Shown here: positions 1 to 8,525 of the stretch, piece by piece
How positions within the stretch are numbered: the stretch's first letter is position 1
Layout of the letters: each line of letters opens with the position of its first letter
Source: JAFGKK01 sp964521085
GTDB taxonomy: Bacteria; Chloroflexota; Anaerolineae; Anaerolineales; RBG-16-64-43
Direction of reading: 5' to 3'
Assembly: GCA_964521085.1 (NCBI GenBank)
Contig: CAZFPL010000015.1
Span: 1-64,000, forward strand
Length of the DNA stretch: 64,000 bases
Program-made: the position numbers and the translations under genes
Notes under the pieces: generated by a model
Database searches by the model: none
What the model saw: the letters and a program-made list of their open reading frames with translations, nothing else
Told to the model about the DNA's origin: nothing

Positions 1-1641
1 ATGTCGGATTTCACATCCGGGGATTATACAGAAGAAGAGCGCCGGCGGCTGGACGCCTGGAAACGCGCGCGGGATTACTCCGACCCGGAGCGCCGGGCCG
101 CGGCCCGCGCGATCCTGCTTGAGGTGGCGGGCGGAGGCGAGCTGCGCCCGGCGCTGCACCACCACCCGGCGCGCGGAACCTACCTGAGCAAGGATTTCCT
201 CATCGCCGAGTACCGCGCGATGACGGCGTCGGGCGAATTGCCTGCAGATCCGTCGCTGCTGGAAAAGCTGCGGATGAAGCCGGTGCGTTCTCTCTCCGGC
301 GTGGCGACGGTCAGCGTCCTGACCCGCCCGTACCCGTGCCCGGGCGAATGCATCTTCTGCCCCGACGACTCCAGCATGCCGAAGAGCTACATCGCCGACG
401 AGCCGGGCGCGCTGCGCGCGGCGCAAAACGCGTTCGATCCGTTCCGCCAGGCGGCCAGCCGGCTGGCTTCGCTCGAATCCGTCGGGCACCCGACCGGCAA
501 GGTGGAACTTCTGATCCTGGGCGGGACGTGGAGCGCCTACCCGCGCGGGTATCGCGAGCGGTTCGTCCAGCGCCTGTTCGACGCTTTGAATGGAGAAGAG
601 TCAACCTCGCTCGAAGACGCCCAGCAAAAGAACGAACGCGCGCTCCGGCGCAACGTCGGTCTGGTGGTCGAGACCCGGCCGGATACCATCTCGGCGGAGG
701 AACTGCGCCATATGCGCACTCTGGGAGTGACCAAAATCCAGGTGGGCATTCAGAGCCTTGACGACCGGATCCTCGCACTGAACTGCCGCGGCCACACGGC
801 GGCGGATACCCGGCGGGCGTTCCGACTGATGCGCGCGGCCGGTTTTAAAATCCAGGCCCATTGGATGCCGAACCTGTTGGGAGCGACTCCCGACAGCGAC
901 CGCGAGGATTTCGCGCGGCTGTTCGACGACCCTGAGGTGCGGCCGGATGAACTTAAGATCTACCCGGTGATTCTCGTGAAGGAAAGCCCGCTGTATGCTT
1001 ACTATGAGCGCGGCGAATATCATCCCTATTCATATGAAGAGCTGCTGGAGTTGATGGCCGCGGTCAAGCCGGCTATCCCGCCGTATTGCCGTGTCAACCG
1101 CCTGGCAAGGGATATCCCGGTGCAGCATGTGGCGGCGGGGAACATACATTCCAATTTGCGGGAAGAGGCCCAGCGCCTGCTTGCCGCCCGCGGCGCCCGC
1201 TGCCGCTGCATCCGTTGCCGCGAGGTGCGCGGAAAAAAAGTGGCACGCACGGATTTGCGCATGGAGGACTTGCCCTACAAAGCGGGCGGGGCGCAGGAAC
1301 GATTCCTGTCGTTCATCACCCCCGACGACCGGTTGGCCGGATATTGCCGGCTCTCCCTCCCTGAAGCGCAGCACCCGGATCTCGACTGGCCTGATCTTAA
1401 AGGAACGGCGATCGTGCGCGACCTTCATATCTACGGTCAGACTCTTCCGCTCGGGGAGAGTCAGGCCGGCGCCGCACAGCATCTCGGCCTGGGGGGAGAG
1501 CTGCTTGCGCGTGCGGAGCGCATTGCGCAGGATTCCGGTTTTTCTTCCCTGGCGGTGATCTCCGCCATCGGAACGCGAGATTATTACCGTGAAAGAGGCT
1601 TTAAAGACGGGGAATTGTATTTGGTAAAGAATCTGACCTAA
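1..1641 (+). CDS. elp3: Elp3-family tRNA U34 carboxymethyltransferase (radical SAM + GNAT)
   Basis: The 546-residue protein has the two-domain Elp3 layout. A radical-SAM domain carries the cluster-binding motif CPGECIFCP near residues 113-121, and a C-terminal GNAT acetyltransferase domain covers roughly residues 400-546 (GLGGELLARAERIA, then a YYRERGF ending). Family members use acetyl-CoA and SAM to build the cm5 group on wobble U34 of tRNAs such as Glu(UUC); a stand-alone bacterial Elp3 is known from Dehalococcoides, also a Chloroflexota. Additional Cys residues around residue 400 (CRCIRC) fit the zinc-binding linker. The ATG is the first base of the window, so a longer N-terminus cannot be excluded. 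A tRNA-Glu(UUC), a plausible substrate, lies at 52.8 kb. Confidence 0.93.
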   Translation: MSDFTSGDYTEEERRRLDAWKRARDYSDPERRAAARAILLEVAGGGELRPALHHHPARGTYLSKDFLIAEYRAMTASGELPADPSLLEKLRMKPVRSLSGVATVSVLTRPYPCPGECIFCPDDSSMPKSYIADEPGALRAAQNAFDPFRQAASRLASLESVGHPTGKVELLILGGTWSAYPRGYRERFVQRLFDALNGEESTSLEDAQQKNERALRRNVGLVVETRPDTISAEELRHMRTLGVTKIQVGIQSLDDRILALNCRGHTAADTRRAFRLMRAAGFKIQAHWMPNLLGATPDSDREDFARLFDDPEVRPDELKIYPVILVKESPLYAYYERGEYHPYSYEELLELMAAVKPAIPPYCRVNRLARDIPVQHVAAGNIHSNLREEAQRLLAARGARCRCIRCREVRGKKVARTDLRMEDLPYKAGGAQERFLSFITPDDRLAGYCRLSLPEAQHPDLDWPDLKGTAIVRDLHIYGQTLPLGESQAGAAQHLGLGGELLARAERIAQDSGFSSLAVISAIGTRDYYRERGFKDGELYLVKNLT

Positions 1642-1649
1642 TTCCCTCA

Positions 1650-1702
1650 CCCCCAACCCCTCTCCCCCTCCCCATTATAGGAAGGGGGAGAGGGGTTGGG
1701 GG
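1650..1702. repeat. C/G-rich palindrome, 20-bp perfect stem
   Basis: A perfect 20-bp inverted repeat (1650-1669 pairs with 1683-1702) flanks a 13-nt loop. It starts 9 bases after the elp3 stop. One arm is almost pure pyrimidine. About 20 bases from CCTCT through CCATTAT recur identically at 51232-51251, so this is a dispersed element rather than a gene-specific terminator. There is no T-run after the stem, although the structure could still slow polymerase between elp3 and rpsF. Confidence 0.8.
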
Positions 1703-1717
1703 AGTAAATCCGCAACC

Positions 1718-1746
1718 TTGCCTTATTACCCCCTTTTAGATATACT
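1718..1746 (+). promoter_or_regulatory. Sigma70-type promoter of the rpsF operon
   Basis: TTGCCT (1718-1723), a 17-bp spacer and TATACT (1741-1746) form a good vegetative promoter. The expected start site is near 1753, giving a leader of about 90 nt before rpsF. Confidence 0.65.
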
Positions 1747-1752
1747 CCCGCC

Positions 1753-1842
1753 CGTTGCCGCGGGTCTGTCCCGCGTTTCCGCTCCCCACCCGGATGCTTA
1801 TCCGGCCAAGGGGGGCAATTCCATGGAAAGGAGGTTTCCCTC
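1753..1842 (+). promoter_or_regulatory. Structured 5' leader of rpsF, candidate S6:S18 autoregulatory element
   Basis: The leader holds two short perfect hairpins: CGCGGG/CCCGCG at 1759-1775, and CCGGAT/ATCCGG at 1790-1805 with a GCTT loop. The ribosome binding site AAGGAGG (1828-1834) follows. In many bacteria the S6:S18 complex binds a CCG-containing hairpin in the rpsF leader and represses the operon, which carries both genes here. The match to that RNA motif is by position and hairpin content only. Confidence 0.35.
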
Positions 1843-2130
1843 ATGCGCAACTATGAAGTCGGTTTGATTGTTCACCCTGACACCAATCAACAAACCCTCG
1901 ACGAGTTGCTGACCAAAATCAAGGGTTGGATCACGGAGGCGGGAGGTTCCGTCGCCAAGGTGGATCTGTGGGGCAAACGGCGCCTGGCATATGTCATCCG
2001 CAAACAGCGCGATGGTCTTTATGCCTTCCTGTATGCGGATATGCCCGATGTAATCCCGGCCACACTCGAGCGGAATCTGCGCCTCACGGAATCGATCATG
2101 CGGTTTTCCATTATTCGTACGGGAAGTTAG
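1843..2130 (+). CDS. rpsF: 30S ribosomal protein S6
   Basis: This is a full-length S6 of 95 residues, with the usual opening MRNYEVGLIVHPD and the strand KVDLWGKRRLAYVIRKQ typical of the family. S6 binds the central domain of 16S rRNA together with S18, which is encoded two genes downstream. The start is fixed by AAGGAGG eight bases upstream. The order rpsF-ssb-rpsR is a conserved bacterial operon; rplI, often the last member, is not present here. Confidence 0.97.
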   Translation: MRNYEVGLIVHPDTNQQTLDELLTKIKGWITEAGGSVAKVDLWGKRRLAYVIRKQRDGLYAFLYADMPDVIPATLERNLRLTESIMRFSIIRTGS

Positions 2131-2184
2131 CGTGATGGTTGCGGGCTGCGGCGCGAATCCGGCGCCCAGGCCAGGAGCGGGAAG

Positions 2185-2574
2185 ATGTCTAGAAGTTTGA
2201 ATAAGGTGATGATCATCGGGTATCTGGGCCGGGATCCGGAGATGCGCTATACCTCCTCCGGGAAACCGGTCACCACGTTCAGTGTGGCTACCAACCGGGC
2301 ATGGAGCAGCTCCACCGGTGAACGCCATGAAGAAACAGAGTGGTTCACAGTTGTGGTCTGGGGGAACCTTGCGGAGATCTGCAAACAGCATCTCAGCAAG
2401 GGTTCCCAGGTCTACATCGAAGGCCGGCTGCAGACCCGCCGGTGGGAAGATACCGAAGGGAAGAAGCACGCGGCGGTTGAAATCGTCGCCGGTGAAATGA
2501 TCCAGCTGGGTGAGAAGAAGGAACAGCCCGGGGCGCAGAATTACCCGGCGGTCGACGAGGAATATCCCTTCTGA
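2185..2574 (+). CDS. ssb: Single-stranded DNA-binding protein
   Basis: The 129-residue protein has a complete OB fold (NKVMIIGYLGRDPEMRYT opening, WGNLAEICKQHLSKGSQVYIEGRL core). It coats single-stranded DNA in replication, repair and recombination. The C-terminal acidic peptide that recruits partner proteins is present as DEEYPF, a variant of the usual DDDIPF. The flexible linker before it is very short, so the protein is near the lower limit for bacterial SSB. It lies between rpsF and rpsR as in most bacteria; AGGAG sits upstream of the ATG. Confidence 0.96.
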   Translation: MSRSLNKVMIIGYLGRDPEMRYTSSGKPVTTFSVATNRAWSSSTGERHEETEWFTVVVWGNLAEICKQHLSKGSQVYIEGRLQTRRWEDTEGKKHAAVEIVAGEMIQLGEKKEQPGAQNYPAVDEEYPF

Positions 2575-2689
2575 ACCCGGCCTCCCGCAGAGACAATCTG
2601 CATCGATCCCTGGCACAGGATTCTCTTCCCTTCGCGTCTGATACGCGGGGGAAGAACAGTCGGCGGCGGATGCCGCCATGGAGGAAATG

Positions 2690-2974
2690 ATGGATATTGT
2701 GGAAGAAATCCCCGGTGCGGAAGAGGAATCCCGCCCTGAAGGCGGGCGCGGGCATGGCGGATATATCCGCAAGCCGCGTGTGTGCCAGTTCTGCATCGAA
2801 AAGACCGAGGTCATTGACTACAAACAGGGCGATATGCTGCGCAAGTTTGTGATGGAGCGCGGGAAGATCCGCCCCCGGCGCCAGACTGGCACGTGCGCGC
2901 ATCATCAACGCGCCCTGGCGGTGGCAATCAAGCGGGCCAGGCACATGGCCTTGCTGCCTTTTGCCGATGATTAA
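2690..2974 (+). CDS. rpsR: 30S ribosomal protein S18
   Basis: The sequence has the S18 core: CQFCIEKTEVIDYKQ, a pair of Cys residues that may bind zinc, then RGKIRPRRQTGTCAHHQRAL. It partners S6 in the platform of the small subunit. Two ATGs are possible. I chose 2690 because GGAGG (2680-2684) lies five bases before it, giving 94 residues; a start at 2678 would add four. An acidic N-terminal extension rich in Glu and Gly precedes the conserved domain. Confidence 0.95.
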   Translation: MDIVEEIPGAEEESRPEGGRGHGGYIRKPRVCQFCIEKTEVIDYKQGDMLRKFVMERGKIRPRRQTGTCAHHQRALAVAIKRARHMALLPFADD

Positions 2975-3051
2975 TCGCGTCAATTTCAAGGAAAATATTA
3001 ACCCCGGCCGCGCAGGCAATGCGCAGCCGGAAAGCTGTCTTGGAGGTGGAT

Positions 3052-4368
3052 ATGCCATCAAGAGCAATTAAAAAACCGGAAACCCTCACCCGGAAACAAC
3101 GCCGGCACATGCGGCGCGATCAAACCCAGACCCGGTGGGTGGTGTTGATCGGGGCGTTGATCATTCTTGTGGTCGTGGGAGTGATCGGCTACGGGTATTT
3201 GAATACGTACTTCCTGCGGGTGAAACAGCCCGCTGCAATCGTCTACGGGGAAACCATTACGATCGGTCAGGTGCAGGAAGAAGTCCGCTATCAACGGGTG
3301 CAGTTGGTCGCGTCGTACAACCGCCTGGTCATGTCCGCCACAACCCTTCTGGATACGACTGAATCGGCGGCCCTGACCGCCCAGGCCGACCAGGTGGCGT
3401 TGAGTCTTTCGGATAAAAAGGCGCTGGGTGATTTGGCGTTGGCGTTCCTGATCGACGCGAAGATCGCCCGGCACGAGGCGGGCCTGCGGGAGATTACGGT
3501 AACCGACGAGGAAGTCCAGGCGGCGGTGAACGGCATCATGGGGTACATCCCGGCCGCGACGTTGACGGCGATGCCCTCGCCGAGCAAGAGCCGCACTCCC
3601 ACCGTTACGTCCACCCATACGCTGACCCCGACTGTCACCGCGGGCGGGCCGACCCTTACGCCATCGTCAACCAACACGCCGACCCCCACCCTCACCCTGA
3701 CCCCGACCATCGGTGGAACGGTGACGGCGACGTTGACGACGACGCTCACTCCGACCACGACCAAGGTGCCCACCGCCACGCCCTTCACCGAGGCGGCGTT
3801 CCAGAAATACTACGCGCTCTACATCGCCAACATCGAACGCCAAACGGGCATCAACGCGGAGGAATTCCTCGAACGGGTGCGCAGCGAGCTGTATATCCAG
3901 AAGGTGCGCAACGCGGTCATGGCCGACGTCACGCGCACCGAAGAACAGGTCCACCTGGCCCAGATCGTGGTGGCCGATGAAGCCGCGGCCGTCGCCACCT
4001 TGGCCCGGCTTGTGCGCGGCGCATCGTGGAATGTCATCGTGAAGGAAGTCTCCACCGACGCGGCCAGCAAGGATCAGGGCGGAGATATCGGCTGGATCCC
4101 CATGTCGGATACGCCGACGGATCTGGAAAAAGCGGCTTTTGCGTTGAAAGCGGGGGAACTAAGCCAGGTGATTCAGATCGGCGCGAATACGTGGGTTATC
4201 CTGAAAGTTCTCGAGAAAGGTCCCCGGCCGATGAGCCCCGAGAAATATGCGGCGGCGCAAAACGCGGCTTATCAGGAATGGCTGAATGGGATTCGAAACG
4301 ACACAACCGTCGTCGATAAGAAGGGGATGCCCGAAGAAATGATTCCGTCCAAACCGACCATCTCGTAA
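3052..4368 (+). CDS. Membrane-anchored parvulin-type peptidyl-prolyl isomerase with Thr/Pro stalk
   Basis: A basic N-terminus and one transmembrane helix (about residues 28-50, rich in I, L and V) anchor the protein outside the membrane. A SurA/PrsA-like N-domain is interrupted by a stalk of about 75 residues made almost only of T, P, S and V (near 170-245). The C-terminal rotamase domain follows (VHLAQIVVADE, then GGDIGWIP and AFALKAGELSQVIQ). Such proteins fold secreted proteins. I chose ATG 3052, with GGAGG at 3042-3046, over an upstream ATG at 3019; this gives 438 residues. The gene follows rpsR by about 80 bases and ends at a terminator. Confidence 0.85.
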   Translation: MPSRAIKKPETLTRKQRRHMRRDQTQTRWVVLIGALIILVVVGVIGYGYLNTYFLRVKQPAAIVYGETITIGQVQEEVRYQRVQLVASYNRLVMSATTLLDTTESAALTAQADQVALSLSDKKALGDLALAFLIDAKIARHEAGLREITVTDEEVQAAVNGIMGYIPAATLTAMPSPSKSRTPTVTSTHTLTPTVTAGGPTLTPSSTNTPTPTLTLTPTIGGTVTATLTTTLTPTTTKVPTATPFTEAAFQKYYALYIANIERQTGINAEEFLERVRSELYIQKVRNAVMADVTRTEEQVHLAQIVVADEAAAVATLARLVRGASWNVIVKEVSTDAASKDQGGDIGWIPMSDTPTDLEKAAFALKAGELSQVIQIGANTWVILKVLEKGPRPMSPEKYAAAQNAAYQEWLNGIRNDTTVVDKKGMPEEMIPSKPTIS

Positions 4369-4388
4369 CGGCTTGGATTAAAAAAAAA

Positions 4389-4427
4389 GAGAAGGCGCAC
4401 GGCATGCCGTGGGCCTTCTCTTTTTTA
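4389..4427. terminator. Bidirectional intrinsic terminator
   Basis: GAGAAGG pairs with CCTTCTC around a central self-complementary GGCATGCC. An A-run lies before the stem and a T-run after it, so the hairpin can end both the plus-strand isomerase gene and the convergent ABC permease gene, whose stop codon lies inside the T-run. Confidence 0.85.
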
Positions 4428-5729
4428 TTCGTACTTTAATGCTACGACCGGCTCCAACCGGGCGGCGCGCTGCGCCGGGTACAGCCCGGAAAGGACGCCC
4501 ACAACGGTGGCGAAAAGGATGGCCAGAATCGGCAGCCAGAGCGGTATGGAAGTGATCGATGTCGAGGCGCTCGAGGCGGATGTCACACCCTGACTCTGCA
4601 GATAGAGACCGTAGAGGATATTCGCCACGCCGCTCAGGAGCAGGCCGATGAGCACGCCCCCCAGTCCGCCCAAGAATCCGATCGCCCCCGCTTCCCCGAG
4701 GAAGATGAACATCACGGCGCGGTTGGATGCGCCGAGCGCTTTCATCAACCCGATCTCGCGCGTGCGTTCGTAAATCGCCATCGTCAGCGTGTTGGCGATT
4801 CCCACGCCGGCCACCAGTAGCGCGATCCCACCCACGCCTCCAAGCACCGCCTGGATCATCACGAAAATCAGATTCAGCGCCTGCATCATCGTCCGGGCCG
4901 ACATGGCGTAGAAGCCGCGCGCCAACAGCTCCGACTCGATGGTCAGGCTTTCACTCGACGAACGGGGTACGATCGACGCCTGGCTGTATCCTTCCCGGGT
5001 GCGGTTGATCGGCTGCCCCGATACCCACTCGTTCAAGGATTCCGCCTCTGAAAGCGGCAGGAAGAGCATGTAATCGTCCTGTCCGCCGCGTTCGGCAAGC
5101 ACCCCGGCGATCCGCAGCCTTATGGAGCGGGATTCCCTTTTCCCCTCGTCGCTGGTCCGAATGACGGTCAGGGTCAGCGATTGGCCGATGAGATCCTCGG
5201 GCTGGAAGGATACCGCCTCGCGGCGGCGCGGATCGACGAAACTGTCGAGCGTCTTCGCGCCCAGAAGCGCGGTTCCGCGCCCGAGGGAAAGCACACCCTT
5301 CTGCACCGTCCAGCCCATCCCGCGGATCGCGGAGGGATCGACCCCCATCGGCGTGACGAACAGATACAGCTGGCGCATCGTGAGCGCGCTTGACGAAACC
5401 GTTTCGCGCGGGGTGACCGCCAGCACGTCCGGCCGGCGCCGCATTTCCTCGAGGAATGCCGGATTGATCACTTCCTCGTTCGAAGGACCCGCGCCGGTCG
5501 ATCCTCCGAAGGCGCGCAGCACGGCGCCCGGGAGAACGGTGATCTCGTTCATCGATCCGACCGATAATGCCACACTCTGCATGCTGGATTGATAGAGACC
5601 CATGCCGAGCGCGATCAGCACGACCACCGCCGTCGTGCCGATGATGACTCCCACCGCCGAAAACGCAGCCCGGAAACGCAGCCGGTTCAGGTTCTGGAGG
5701 ATGAGTCGGATCAGGTCGCGGGTTTTCAT
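4425..5729 (-). CDS. MacB/FtsX-type ABC transporter permease
   Basis: The 434-residue protein has the MacB layout. There is one N-terminal helix (GVIIGTTAVVVLIALGMG), a large extracytoplasmic domain (about residues 45-270), then three helices with the family motif ERTREIGLMKALGASN between the first two. These permeases are mechanotransmitters that drive export of peptides, lipids or drugs rather than forming a channel. It is the last gene of a run with an ATPase and an exported Ig-like protein; its ATG (5729) directly abuts the stop of the preceding gene. The substrate is unknown. No TolC-like partner is visible, which fits a cell without a classical outer membrane. Confidence 0.88.
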   Translation of the reverse strand: MKTRDLIRLILQNLNRLRFRAAFSAVGVIIGTTAVVVLIALGMGLYQSSMQSVALSVGSMNEITVLPGAVLRAFGGSTGAGPSNEEVINPAFLEEMRRRPDVLAVTPRETVSSSALTMRQLYLFVTPMGVDPSAIRGMGWTVQKGVLSLGRGTALLGAKTLDSFVDPRRREAVSFQPEDLIGQSLTLTVIRTSDEGKRESRSIRLRIAGVLAERGGQDDYMLFLPLSEAESLNEWVSGQPINRTREGYSQASIVPRSSSESLTIESELLARGFYAMSARTMMQALNLIFVMIQAVLGGVGGIALLVAGVGIANTLTMAIYERTREIGLMKALGASNRAVMFIFLGEAGAIGFLGGLGGVLIGLLLSGVANILYGLYLQSQGVTSASSASTSITSIPLWLPILAILFATVVGVLSGLYPAQRAARLEPVVALKYE

Positions 5730-7025
5730 TTATCCGCCGAATCCCAGGAAGGCCAGGATGGCTTTCCAGATGGCTTCGAAGAAGGAGGGGCTTTCCTCTG
5801 CGCCGGCTGTTTCCACGGCCGGAGCGGGGGATTCCTCGATCGTAAGGTGAAACGCGCGGGTCCACGATTGCGGTTGATTGAATTCATCGAGATAGTGCAC
5901 GGTAAGCGTGACTTCGGCCGGTCCCGCCGCTTCGGCCGCCAGTGTGGCCACCAGCGAGGTCGACGTGCTTTCGTCGAGCGGCCCGGCATAGATCGAACCG
6001 TTGGTAATGGTCAGATCGTCGCTGGTCAATTCGATCGTGCTGACGTTGACCGCTTGGCGGCCGATGTTGATTACTTCCACCGGCAAATCGAAGGATTGAC
6101 CGACGATAAGAGGAGAGGGCAGTTCGCCTACCAGATCGGCTTGAAGCATGGGTTGATTCCGCACTTTTAGATAGACCACCTGGTCGTCGGTCAACTCCTC
6201 CCCCAGGATGTTCCGGTAGGAAAGCGAGACCGGAACCGGGTAAAGCCCCGCCGCCGCATCCCCGTCCACCGCCAGCGAGAAAGTCGCCTCCGCCGATTGT
6301 TGTGCGGGGATTCTCGTGATGTGCCCGACGTTCCCACTTCCCACTATGGCAAACGGCTTGGGCCCGTCCGTTCCGCCCAGGCGGATCAGAACCTGGCTGG
6401 CATCCCCGGTGCTGATGTTGGAGATTTTGATTTTCAATGTGCAGGAATCTCCGGGCGCGGGAATCTCCGGCTTGGTGGTCAACGAGTCGATCAGAAGGGT
6501 GGGGTGGTTCCATCCCGGTTCTCCGAATGTGAGGCGTACCGGCTCGTCGCCGGTGTATTTCAAGGTGACGTCCTCTTCCTCGTCGTACGAGTAATATTCG
6601 AAGTGGATCACCGGTTGCACCCGGCCGTTTGTGTCGGCGCCGTCCAGCAACATATGCAGGGTCGTCTCCGCCGATTTCCCGGAGTAAATGTAGGTGAATC
6701 CGAAAACCGCGCTGCCACTCTCGGTGCCGACATATTCATTGGCGGGGACGGTGCCGACCACATGGCTGGCGGTGACCGATCCGATGTTGGACACCGTCAG
6801 TTTAAGATCGAAGACGCTTGGAAAGTTCGCCTCCTGACCCGGCTGCGGCCCGACCACGGCCGAAGAAACCACCATCATCGGCCGGCCGTAAATGGTGACG
6901 TCCGCCATGGGGGAAGGTTTTCCAGCGGCCGCGATGCACAGGACCGCGAGCAGAAGCATGCCCGCCCCGCGCAGAAGAGGCCTCCGGCTGGGCGCGAATC
7001 TGGGAATGGAAGGAATCGGATTCAT
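5730..7025 (-). CDS. Exported CARDB/COG1361-like protein, putative adaptor of the ABC exporter
   Basis: I do not recognise a named family for the whole 431-residue chain. It has a signal anchor (GAGMLLLAVLCIAAAG) and two or three Ig-like beta domains. These carry phrases typical of CARDB/NEW3 domains, such as DLKLTVSNIGSVTASHVVG, LKIKISNISTGDASQVLIR and DLPVEVINIGRQAVNV. A hydrophobic C-terminal segment (FFEAIWKAILAFLGFGG) is a possible second membrane contact. The ATG overlaps the stop of the ATPase gene as ATGA (7025-7022) and the stop abuts the permease ATG, so the three are probably made together. I infer a periplasmic or wall-side adaptor role. Confidence 0.7.
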   Translation of the reverse strand: MNPIPSIPRFAPSRRPLLRGAGMLLLAVLCIAAAGKPSPMADVTIYGRPMMVVSSAVVGPQPGQEANFPSVFDLKLTVSNIGSVTASHVVGTVPANEYVGTESGSAVFGFTYIYSGKSAETTLHMLLDGADTNGRVQPVIHFEYYSYDEEEDVTLKYTGDEPVRLTFGEPGWNHPTLLIDSLTTKPEIPAPGDSCTLKIKISNISTGDASQVLIRLGGTDGPKPFAIVGSGNVGHITRIPAQQSAEATFSLAVDGDAAAGLYPVPVSLSYRNILGEELTDDQVVYLKVRNQPMLQADLVGELPSPLIVGQSFDLPVEVINIGRQAVNVSTIELTSDDLTITNGSIYAGPLDESTSTSLVATLAAEAAGPAEVTLTVHYLDEFNQPQSWTRAFHLTIEESPAPAVETAGAEESPSFFEAIWKAILAFLGFGG

Positions 7026-7723
7026 GTCATTTTCTCCGCTTTGTGGGTTGTCCATTGTCCGTCCAGCATGCGCAGGACCCGCCCCGCATGCCGGGCGATT
7101 CGTTCGTCGTGCGTGACGACGATCAACGTATGGCCGTCCTGGTGCAGCTTTTTTAATAAATTCATGACTTCAATCCCGGTTGTGGAATCCAGGTTGCCGG
7201 TGGGTTCGTCGGCCAGGAGCAGATCGGGCGAGTTGGCCAGCGAGCGGGCGATGGCCACCCTTTGCTGTTCGCCGCCGGAAAGTTCGCTTGGTTTGTGGTG
7301 TCGGCGGTGAGTCAATCCGACATCATCGAGCAGTTTTTCCGCTCGCGCCTTCCGTTCCCGCGGCGGCACGCCCGAGAACACCATCGGAAAGGCGACATTA
7401 TCGACTGCGGTCATTGTCGCCAGGAGCTGGAAGGATTGAAAGATGAATCCCACCCGGTCGCGTCGATAGCGGCATAACGCGTCCTGGTCGAGTGTGGTGA
7501 TTTCCTGCCCCTCGACTGAGATCGTGCCCGCGGTGGGGCGGTCCAATCCGCCGAGGACATTGAGAAGAGTGGATTTCCCCGAGCCGGAAGGGCCCATGAC
7601 GGCCACGAACTCCCCGCGCAAAACCGAGAGGTCGACGCCGCGCAGGACTTCCAGCGCCTGCTGACCCTGGTGGTATTCCTTGTGCACCTTCTCGGCTCGA
7701 AGAAACGGGACGGGGCTGGTCAT
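7022..7723 (-). CDS. LolD/MacB-type ABC transporter ATP-binding protein
   Basis: A complete 233-residue ATPase has Walker A GPSGSGKS, signature LSGGEQQRVAIARSLA and Walker B LLLADEPTGNLD. The sequence GNLDSTTG after Walker B is characteristic of the MacB/LolD/FtsE class, which pairs with FtsX-fold permeases like the one two genes downstream. It starts six bases after the Yip1-family stop and overlaps the next gene by four bases. Confidence 0.93.
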   Translation of the reverse strand: MTSPVPFLRAEKVHKEYHQGQQALEVLRGVDLSVLRGEFVAVMGPSGSGKSTLLNVLGGLDRPTAGTISVEGQEITTLDQDALCRYRRDRVGFIFQSFQLLATMTAVDNVAFPMVFSGVPPRERKARAEKLLDDVGLTHRRHHKPSELSGGEQQRVAIARSLANSPDLLLADEPTGNLDSTTGIEVMNLLKKLHQDGHTLIVVTHDERIARHAGRVLRMLDGQWTTHKAEKMT

Positions 7724-7729
7724 GGCGTT

Positions 7730-8491
7730 CTATCCGAACGTCGCTGCGGCGATGAGGGCGCTGATTGCCGCCATGACAACCGGCGGGATGAGTGAAATCA
7801 ACCAATACAGGATTGTGATGATGGCGCTCTTAACGCGTGTCACTTTTGCGCAGACAACGATGCCGACACCGATTAATACGAGATACCAGATGTCAAAGAT
7901 GGTGATCTTGGCTAGAATTTGAGCCAGCCCGGCTGTGAGAGGGGTTACGTCCGCGATGGTTTCCGTCGATACCAAATAGGAAAGTCCCGGAGCGGGCGTT
8001 TTTCCCGAGACAAGCGTGCCGACGACCAGGGCGATCTTTCCCAGGATCTCCACCGCCGATGCCCAGACCGTCATCGAAAGGATCGAACCGAATCGGGCCT
8101 GTCCGCCGAATGCCAGACACAATAAATAAAGAACGCCGGCTGCGGAAAGCCACAGGATGGGATACCCGATCGTTTCTATGATCCCCTGGCTGGCCACGAG
8201 GAGGGTCGGATTGGTGGCGAATTCCCGCTGTTGTTCGAGTATGGCGCGTTGTTCCTCGCTGGTTTGTTCGATCACGGTATCGTAGCCTTCCGATGCTTCG
8301 CGTTGGGTGACCGGAAGGGTGATGATTGCGCCCAGCCAGATGACGACCAGCATGGCGGCGGCCGCCCACAGGAAACGCGGTTTGCCGGTTTGGTCCAGCT
8401 GGGTGAAAGCCTCCCTGGGTCGTATGACGAGCGCCAGGAGGAAACGGGGCAGGCTCATTTTCGGATTATTTTCGGTTTTTGGGGCTTCCAT
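7730..8491 (-). CDS. Yip1-domain membrane protein
   Basis: This multi-helix membrane protein begins SLPRFLLALVIRPREAF, the typical opening of bacterial Yip1-domain proteins, followed by five or so hydrophobic segments. The function of this family in bacteria is not established. I place the start at ATG 8491 (253 residues), behind a GAGGGAAG ribosome site; an in-frame ATG at 8509 is the alternative. It leads the ATPase/adaptor/permease set and probably belongs to the same transporter. Confidence 0.72.
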   Translation of the reverse strand: MEAPKTENNPKMSLPRFLLALVIRPREAFTQLDQTGKPRFLWAAAAMLVVIWLGAIITLPVTQREASEGYDTVIEQTSEEQRAILEQQREFATNPTLLVASQGIIETIGYPILWLSAAGVLYLLCLAFGGQARFGSILSMTVWASAVEILGKIALVVGTLVSGKTPAPGLSYLVSTETIADVTPLTAGLAQILAKITIFDIWYLVLIGVGIVVCAKVTRVKSAIITILYWLISLIPPVVMAAISALIAAATFG

Positions 8492-8525
8492 TCTTCCCTC
8501 TCTCTCCATTGAATTATACGTTGCT

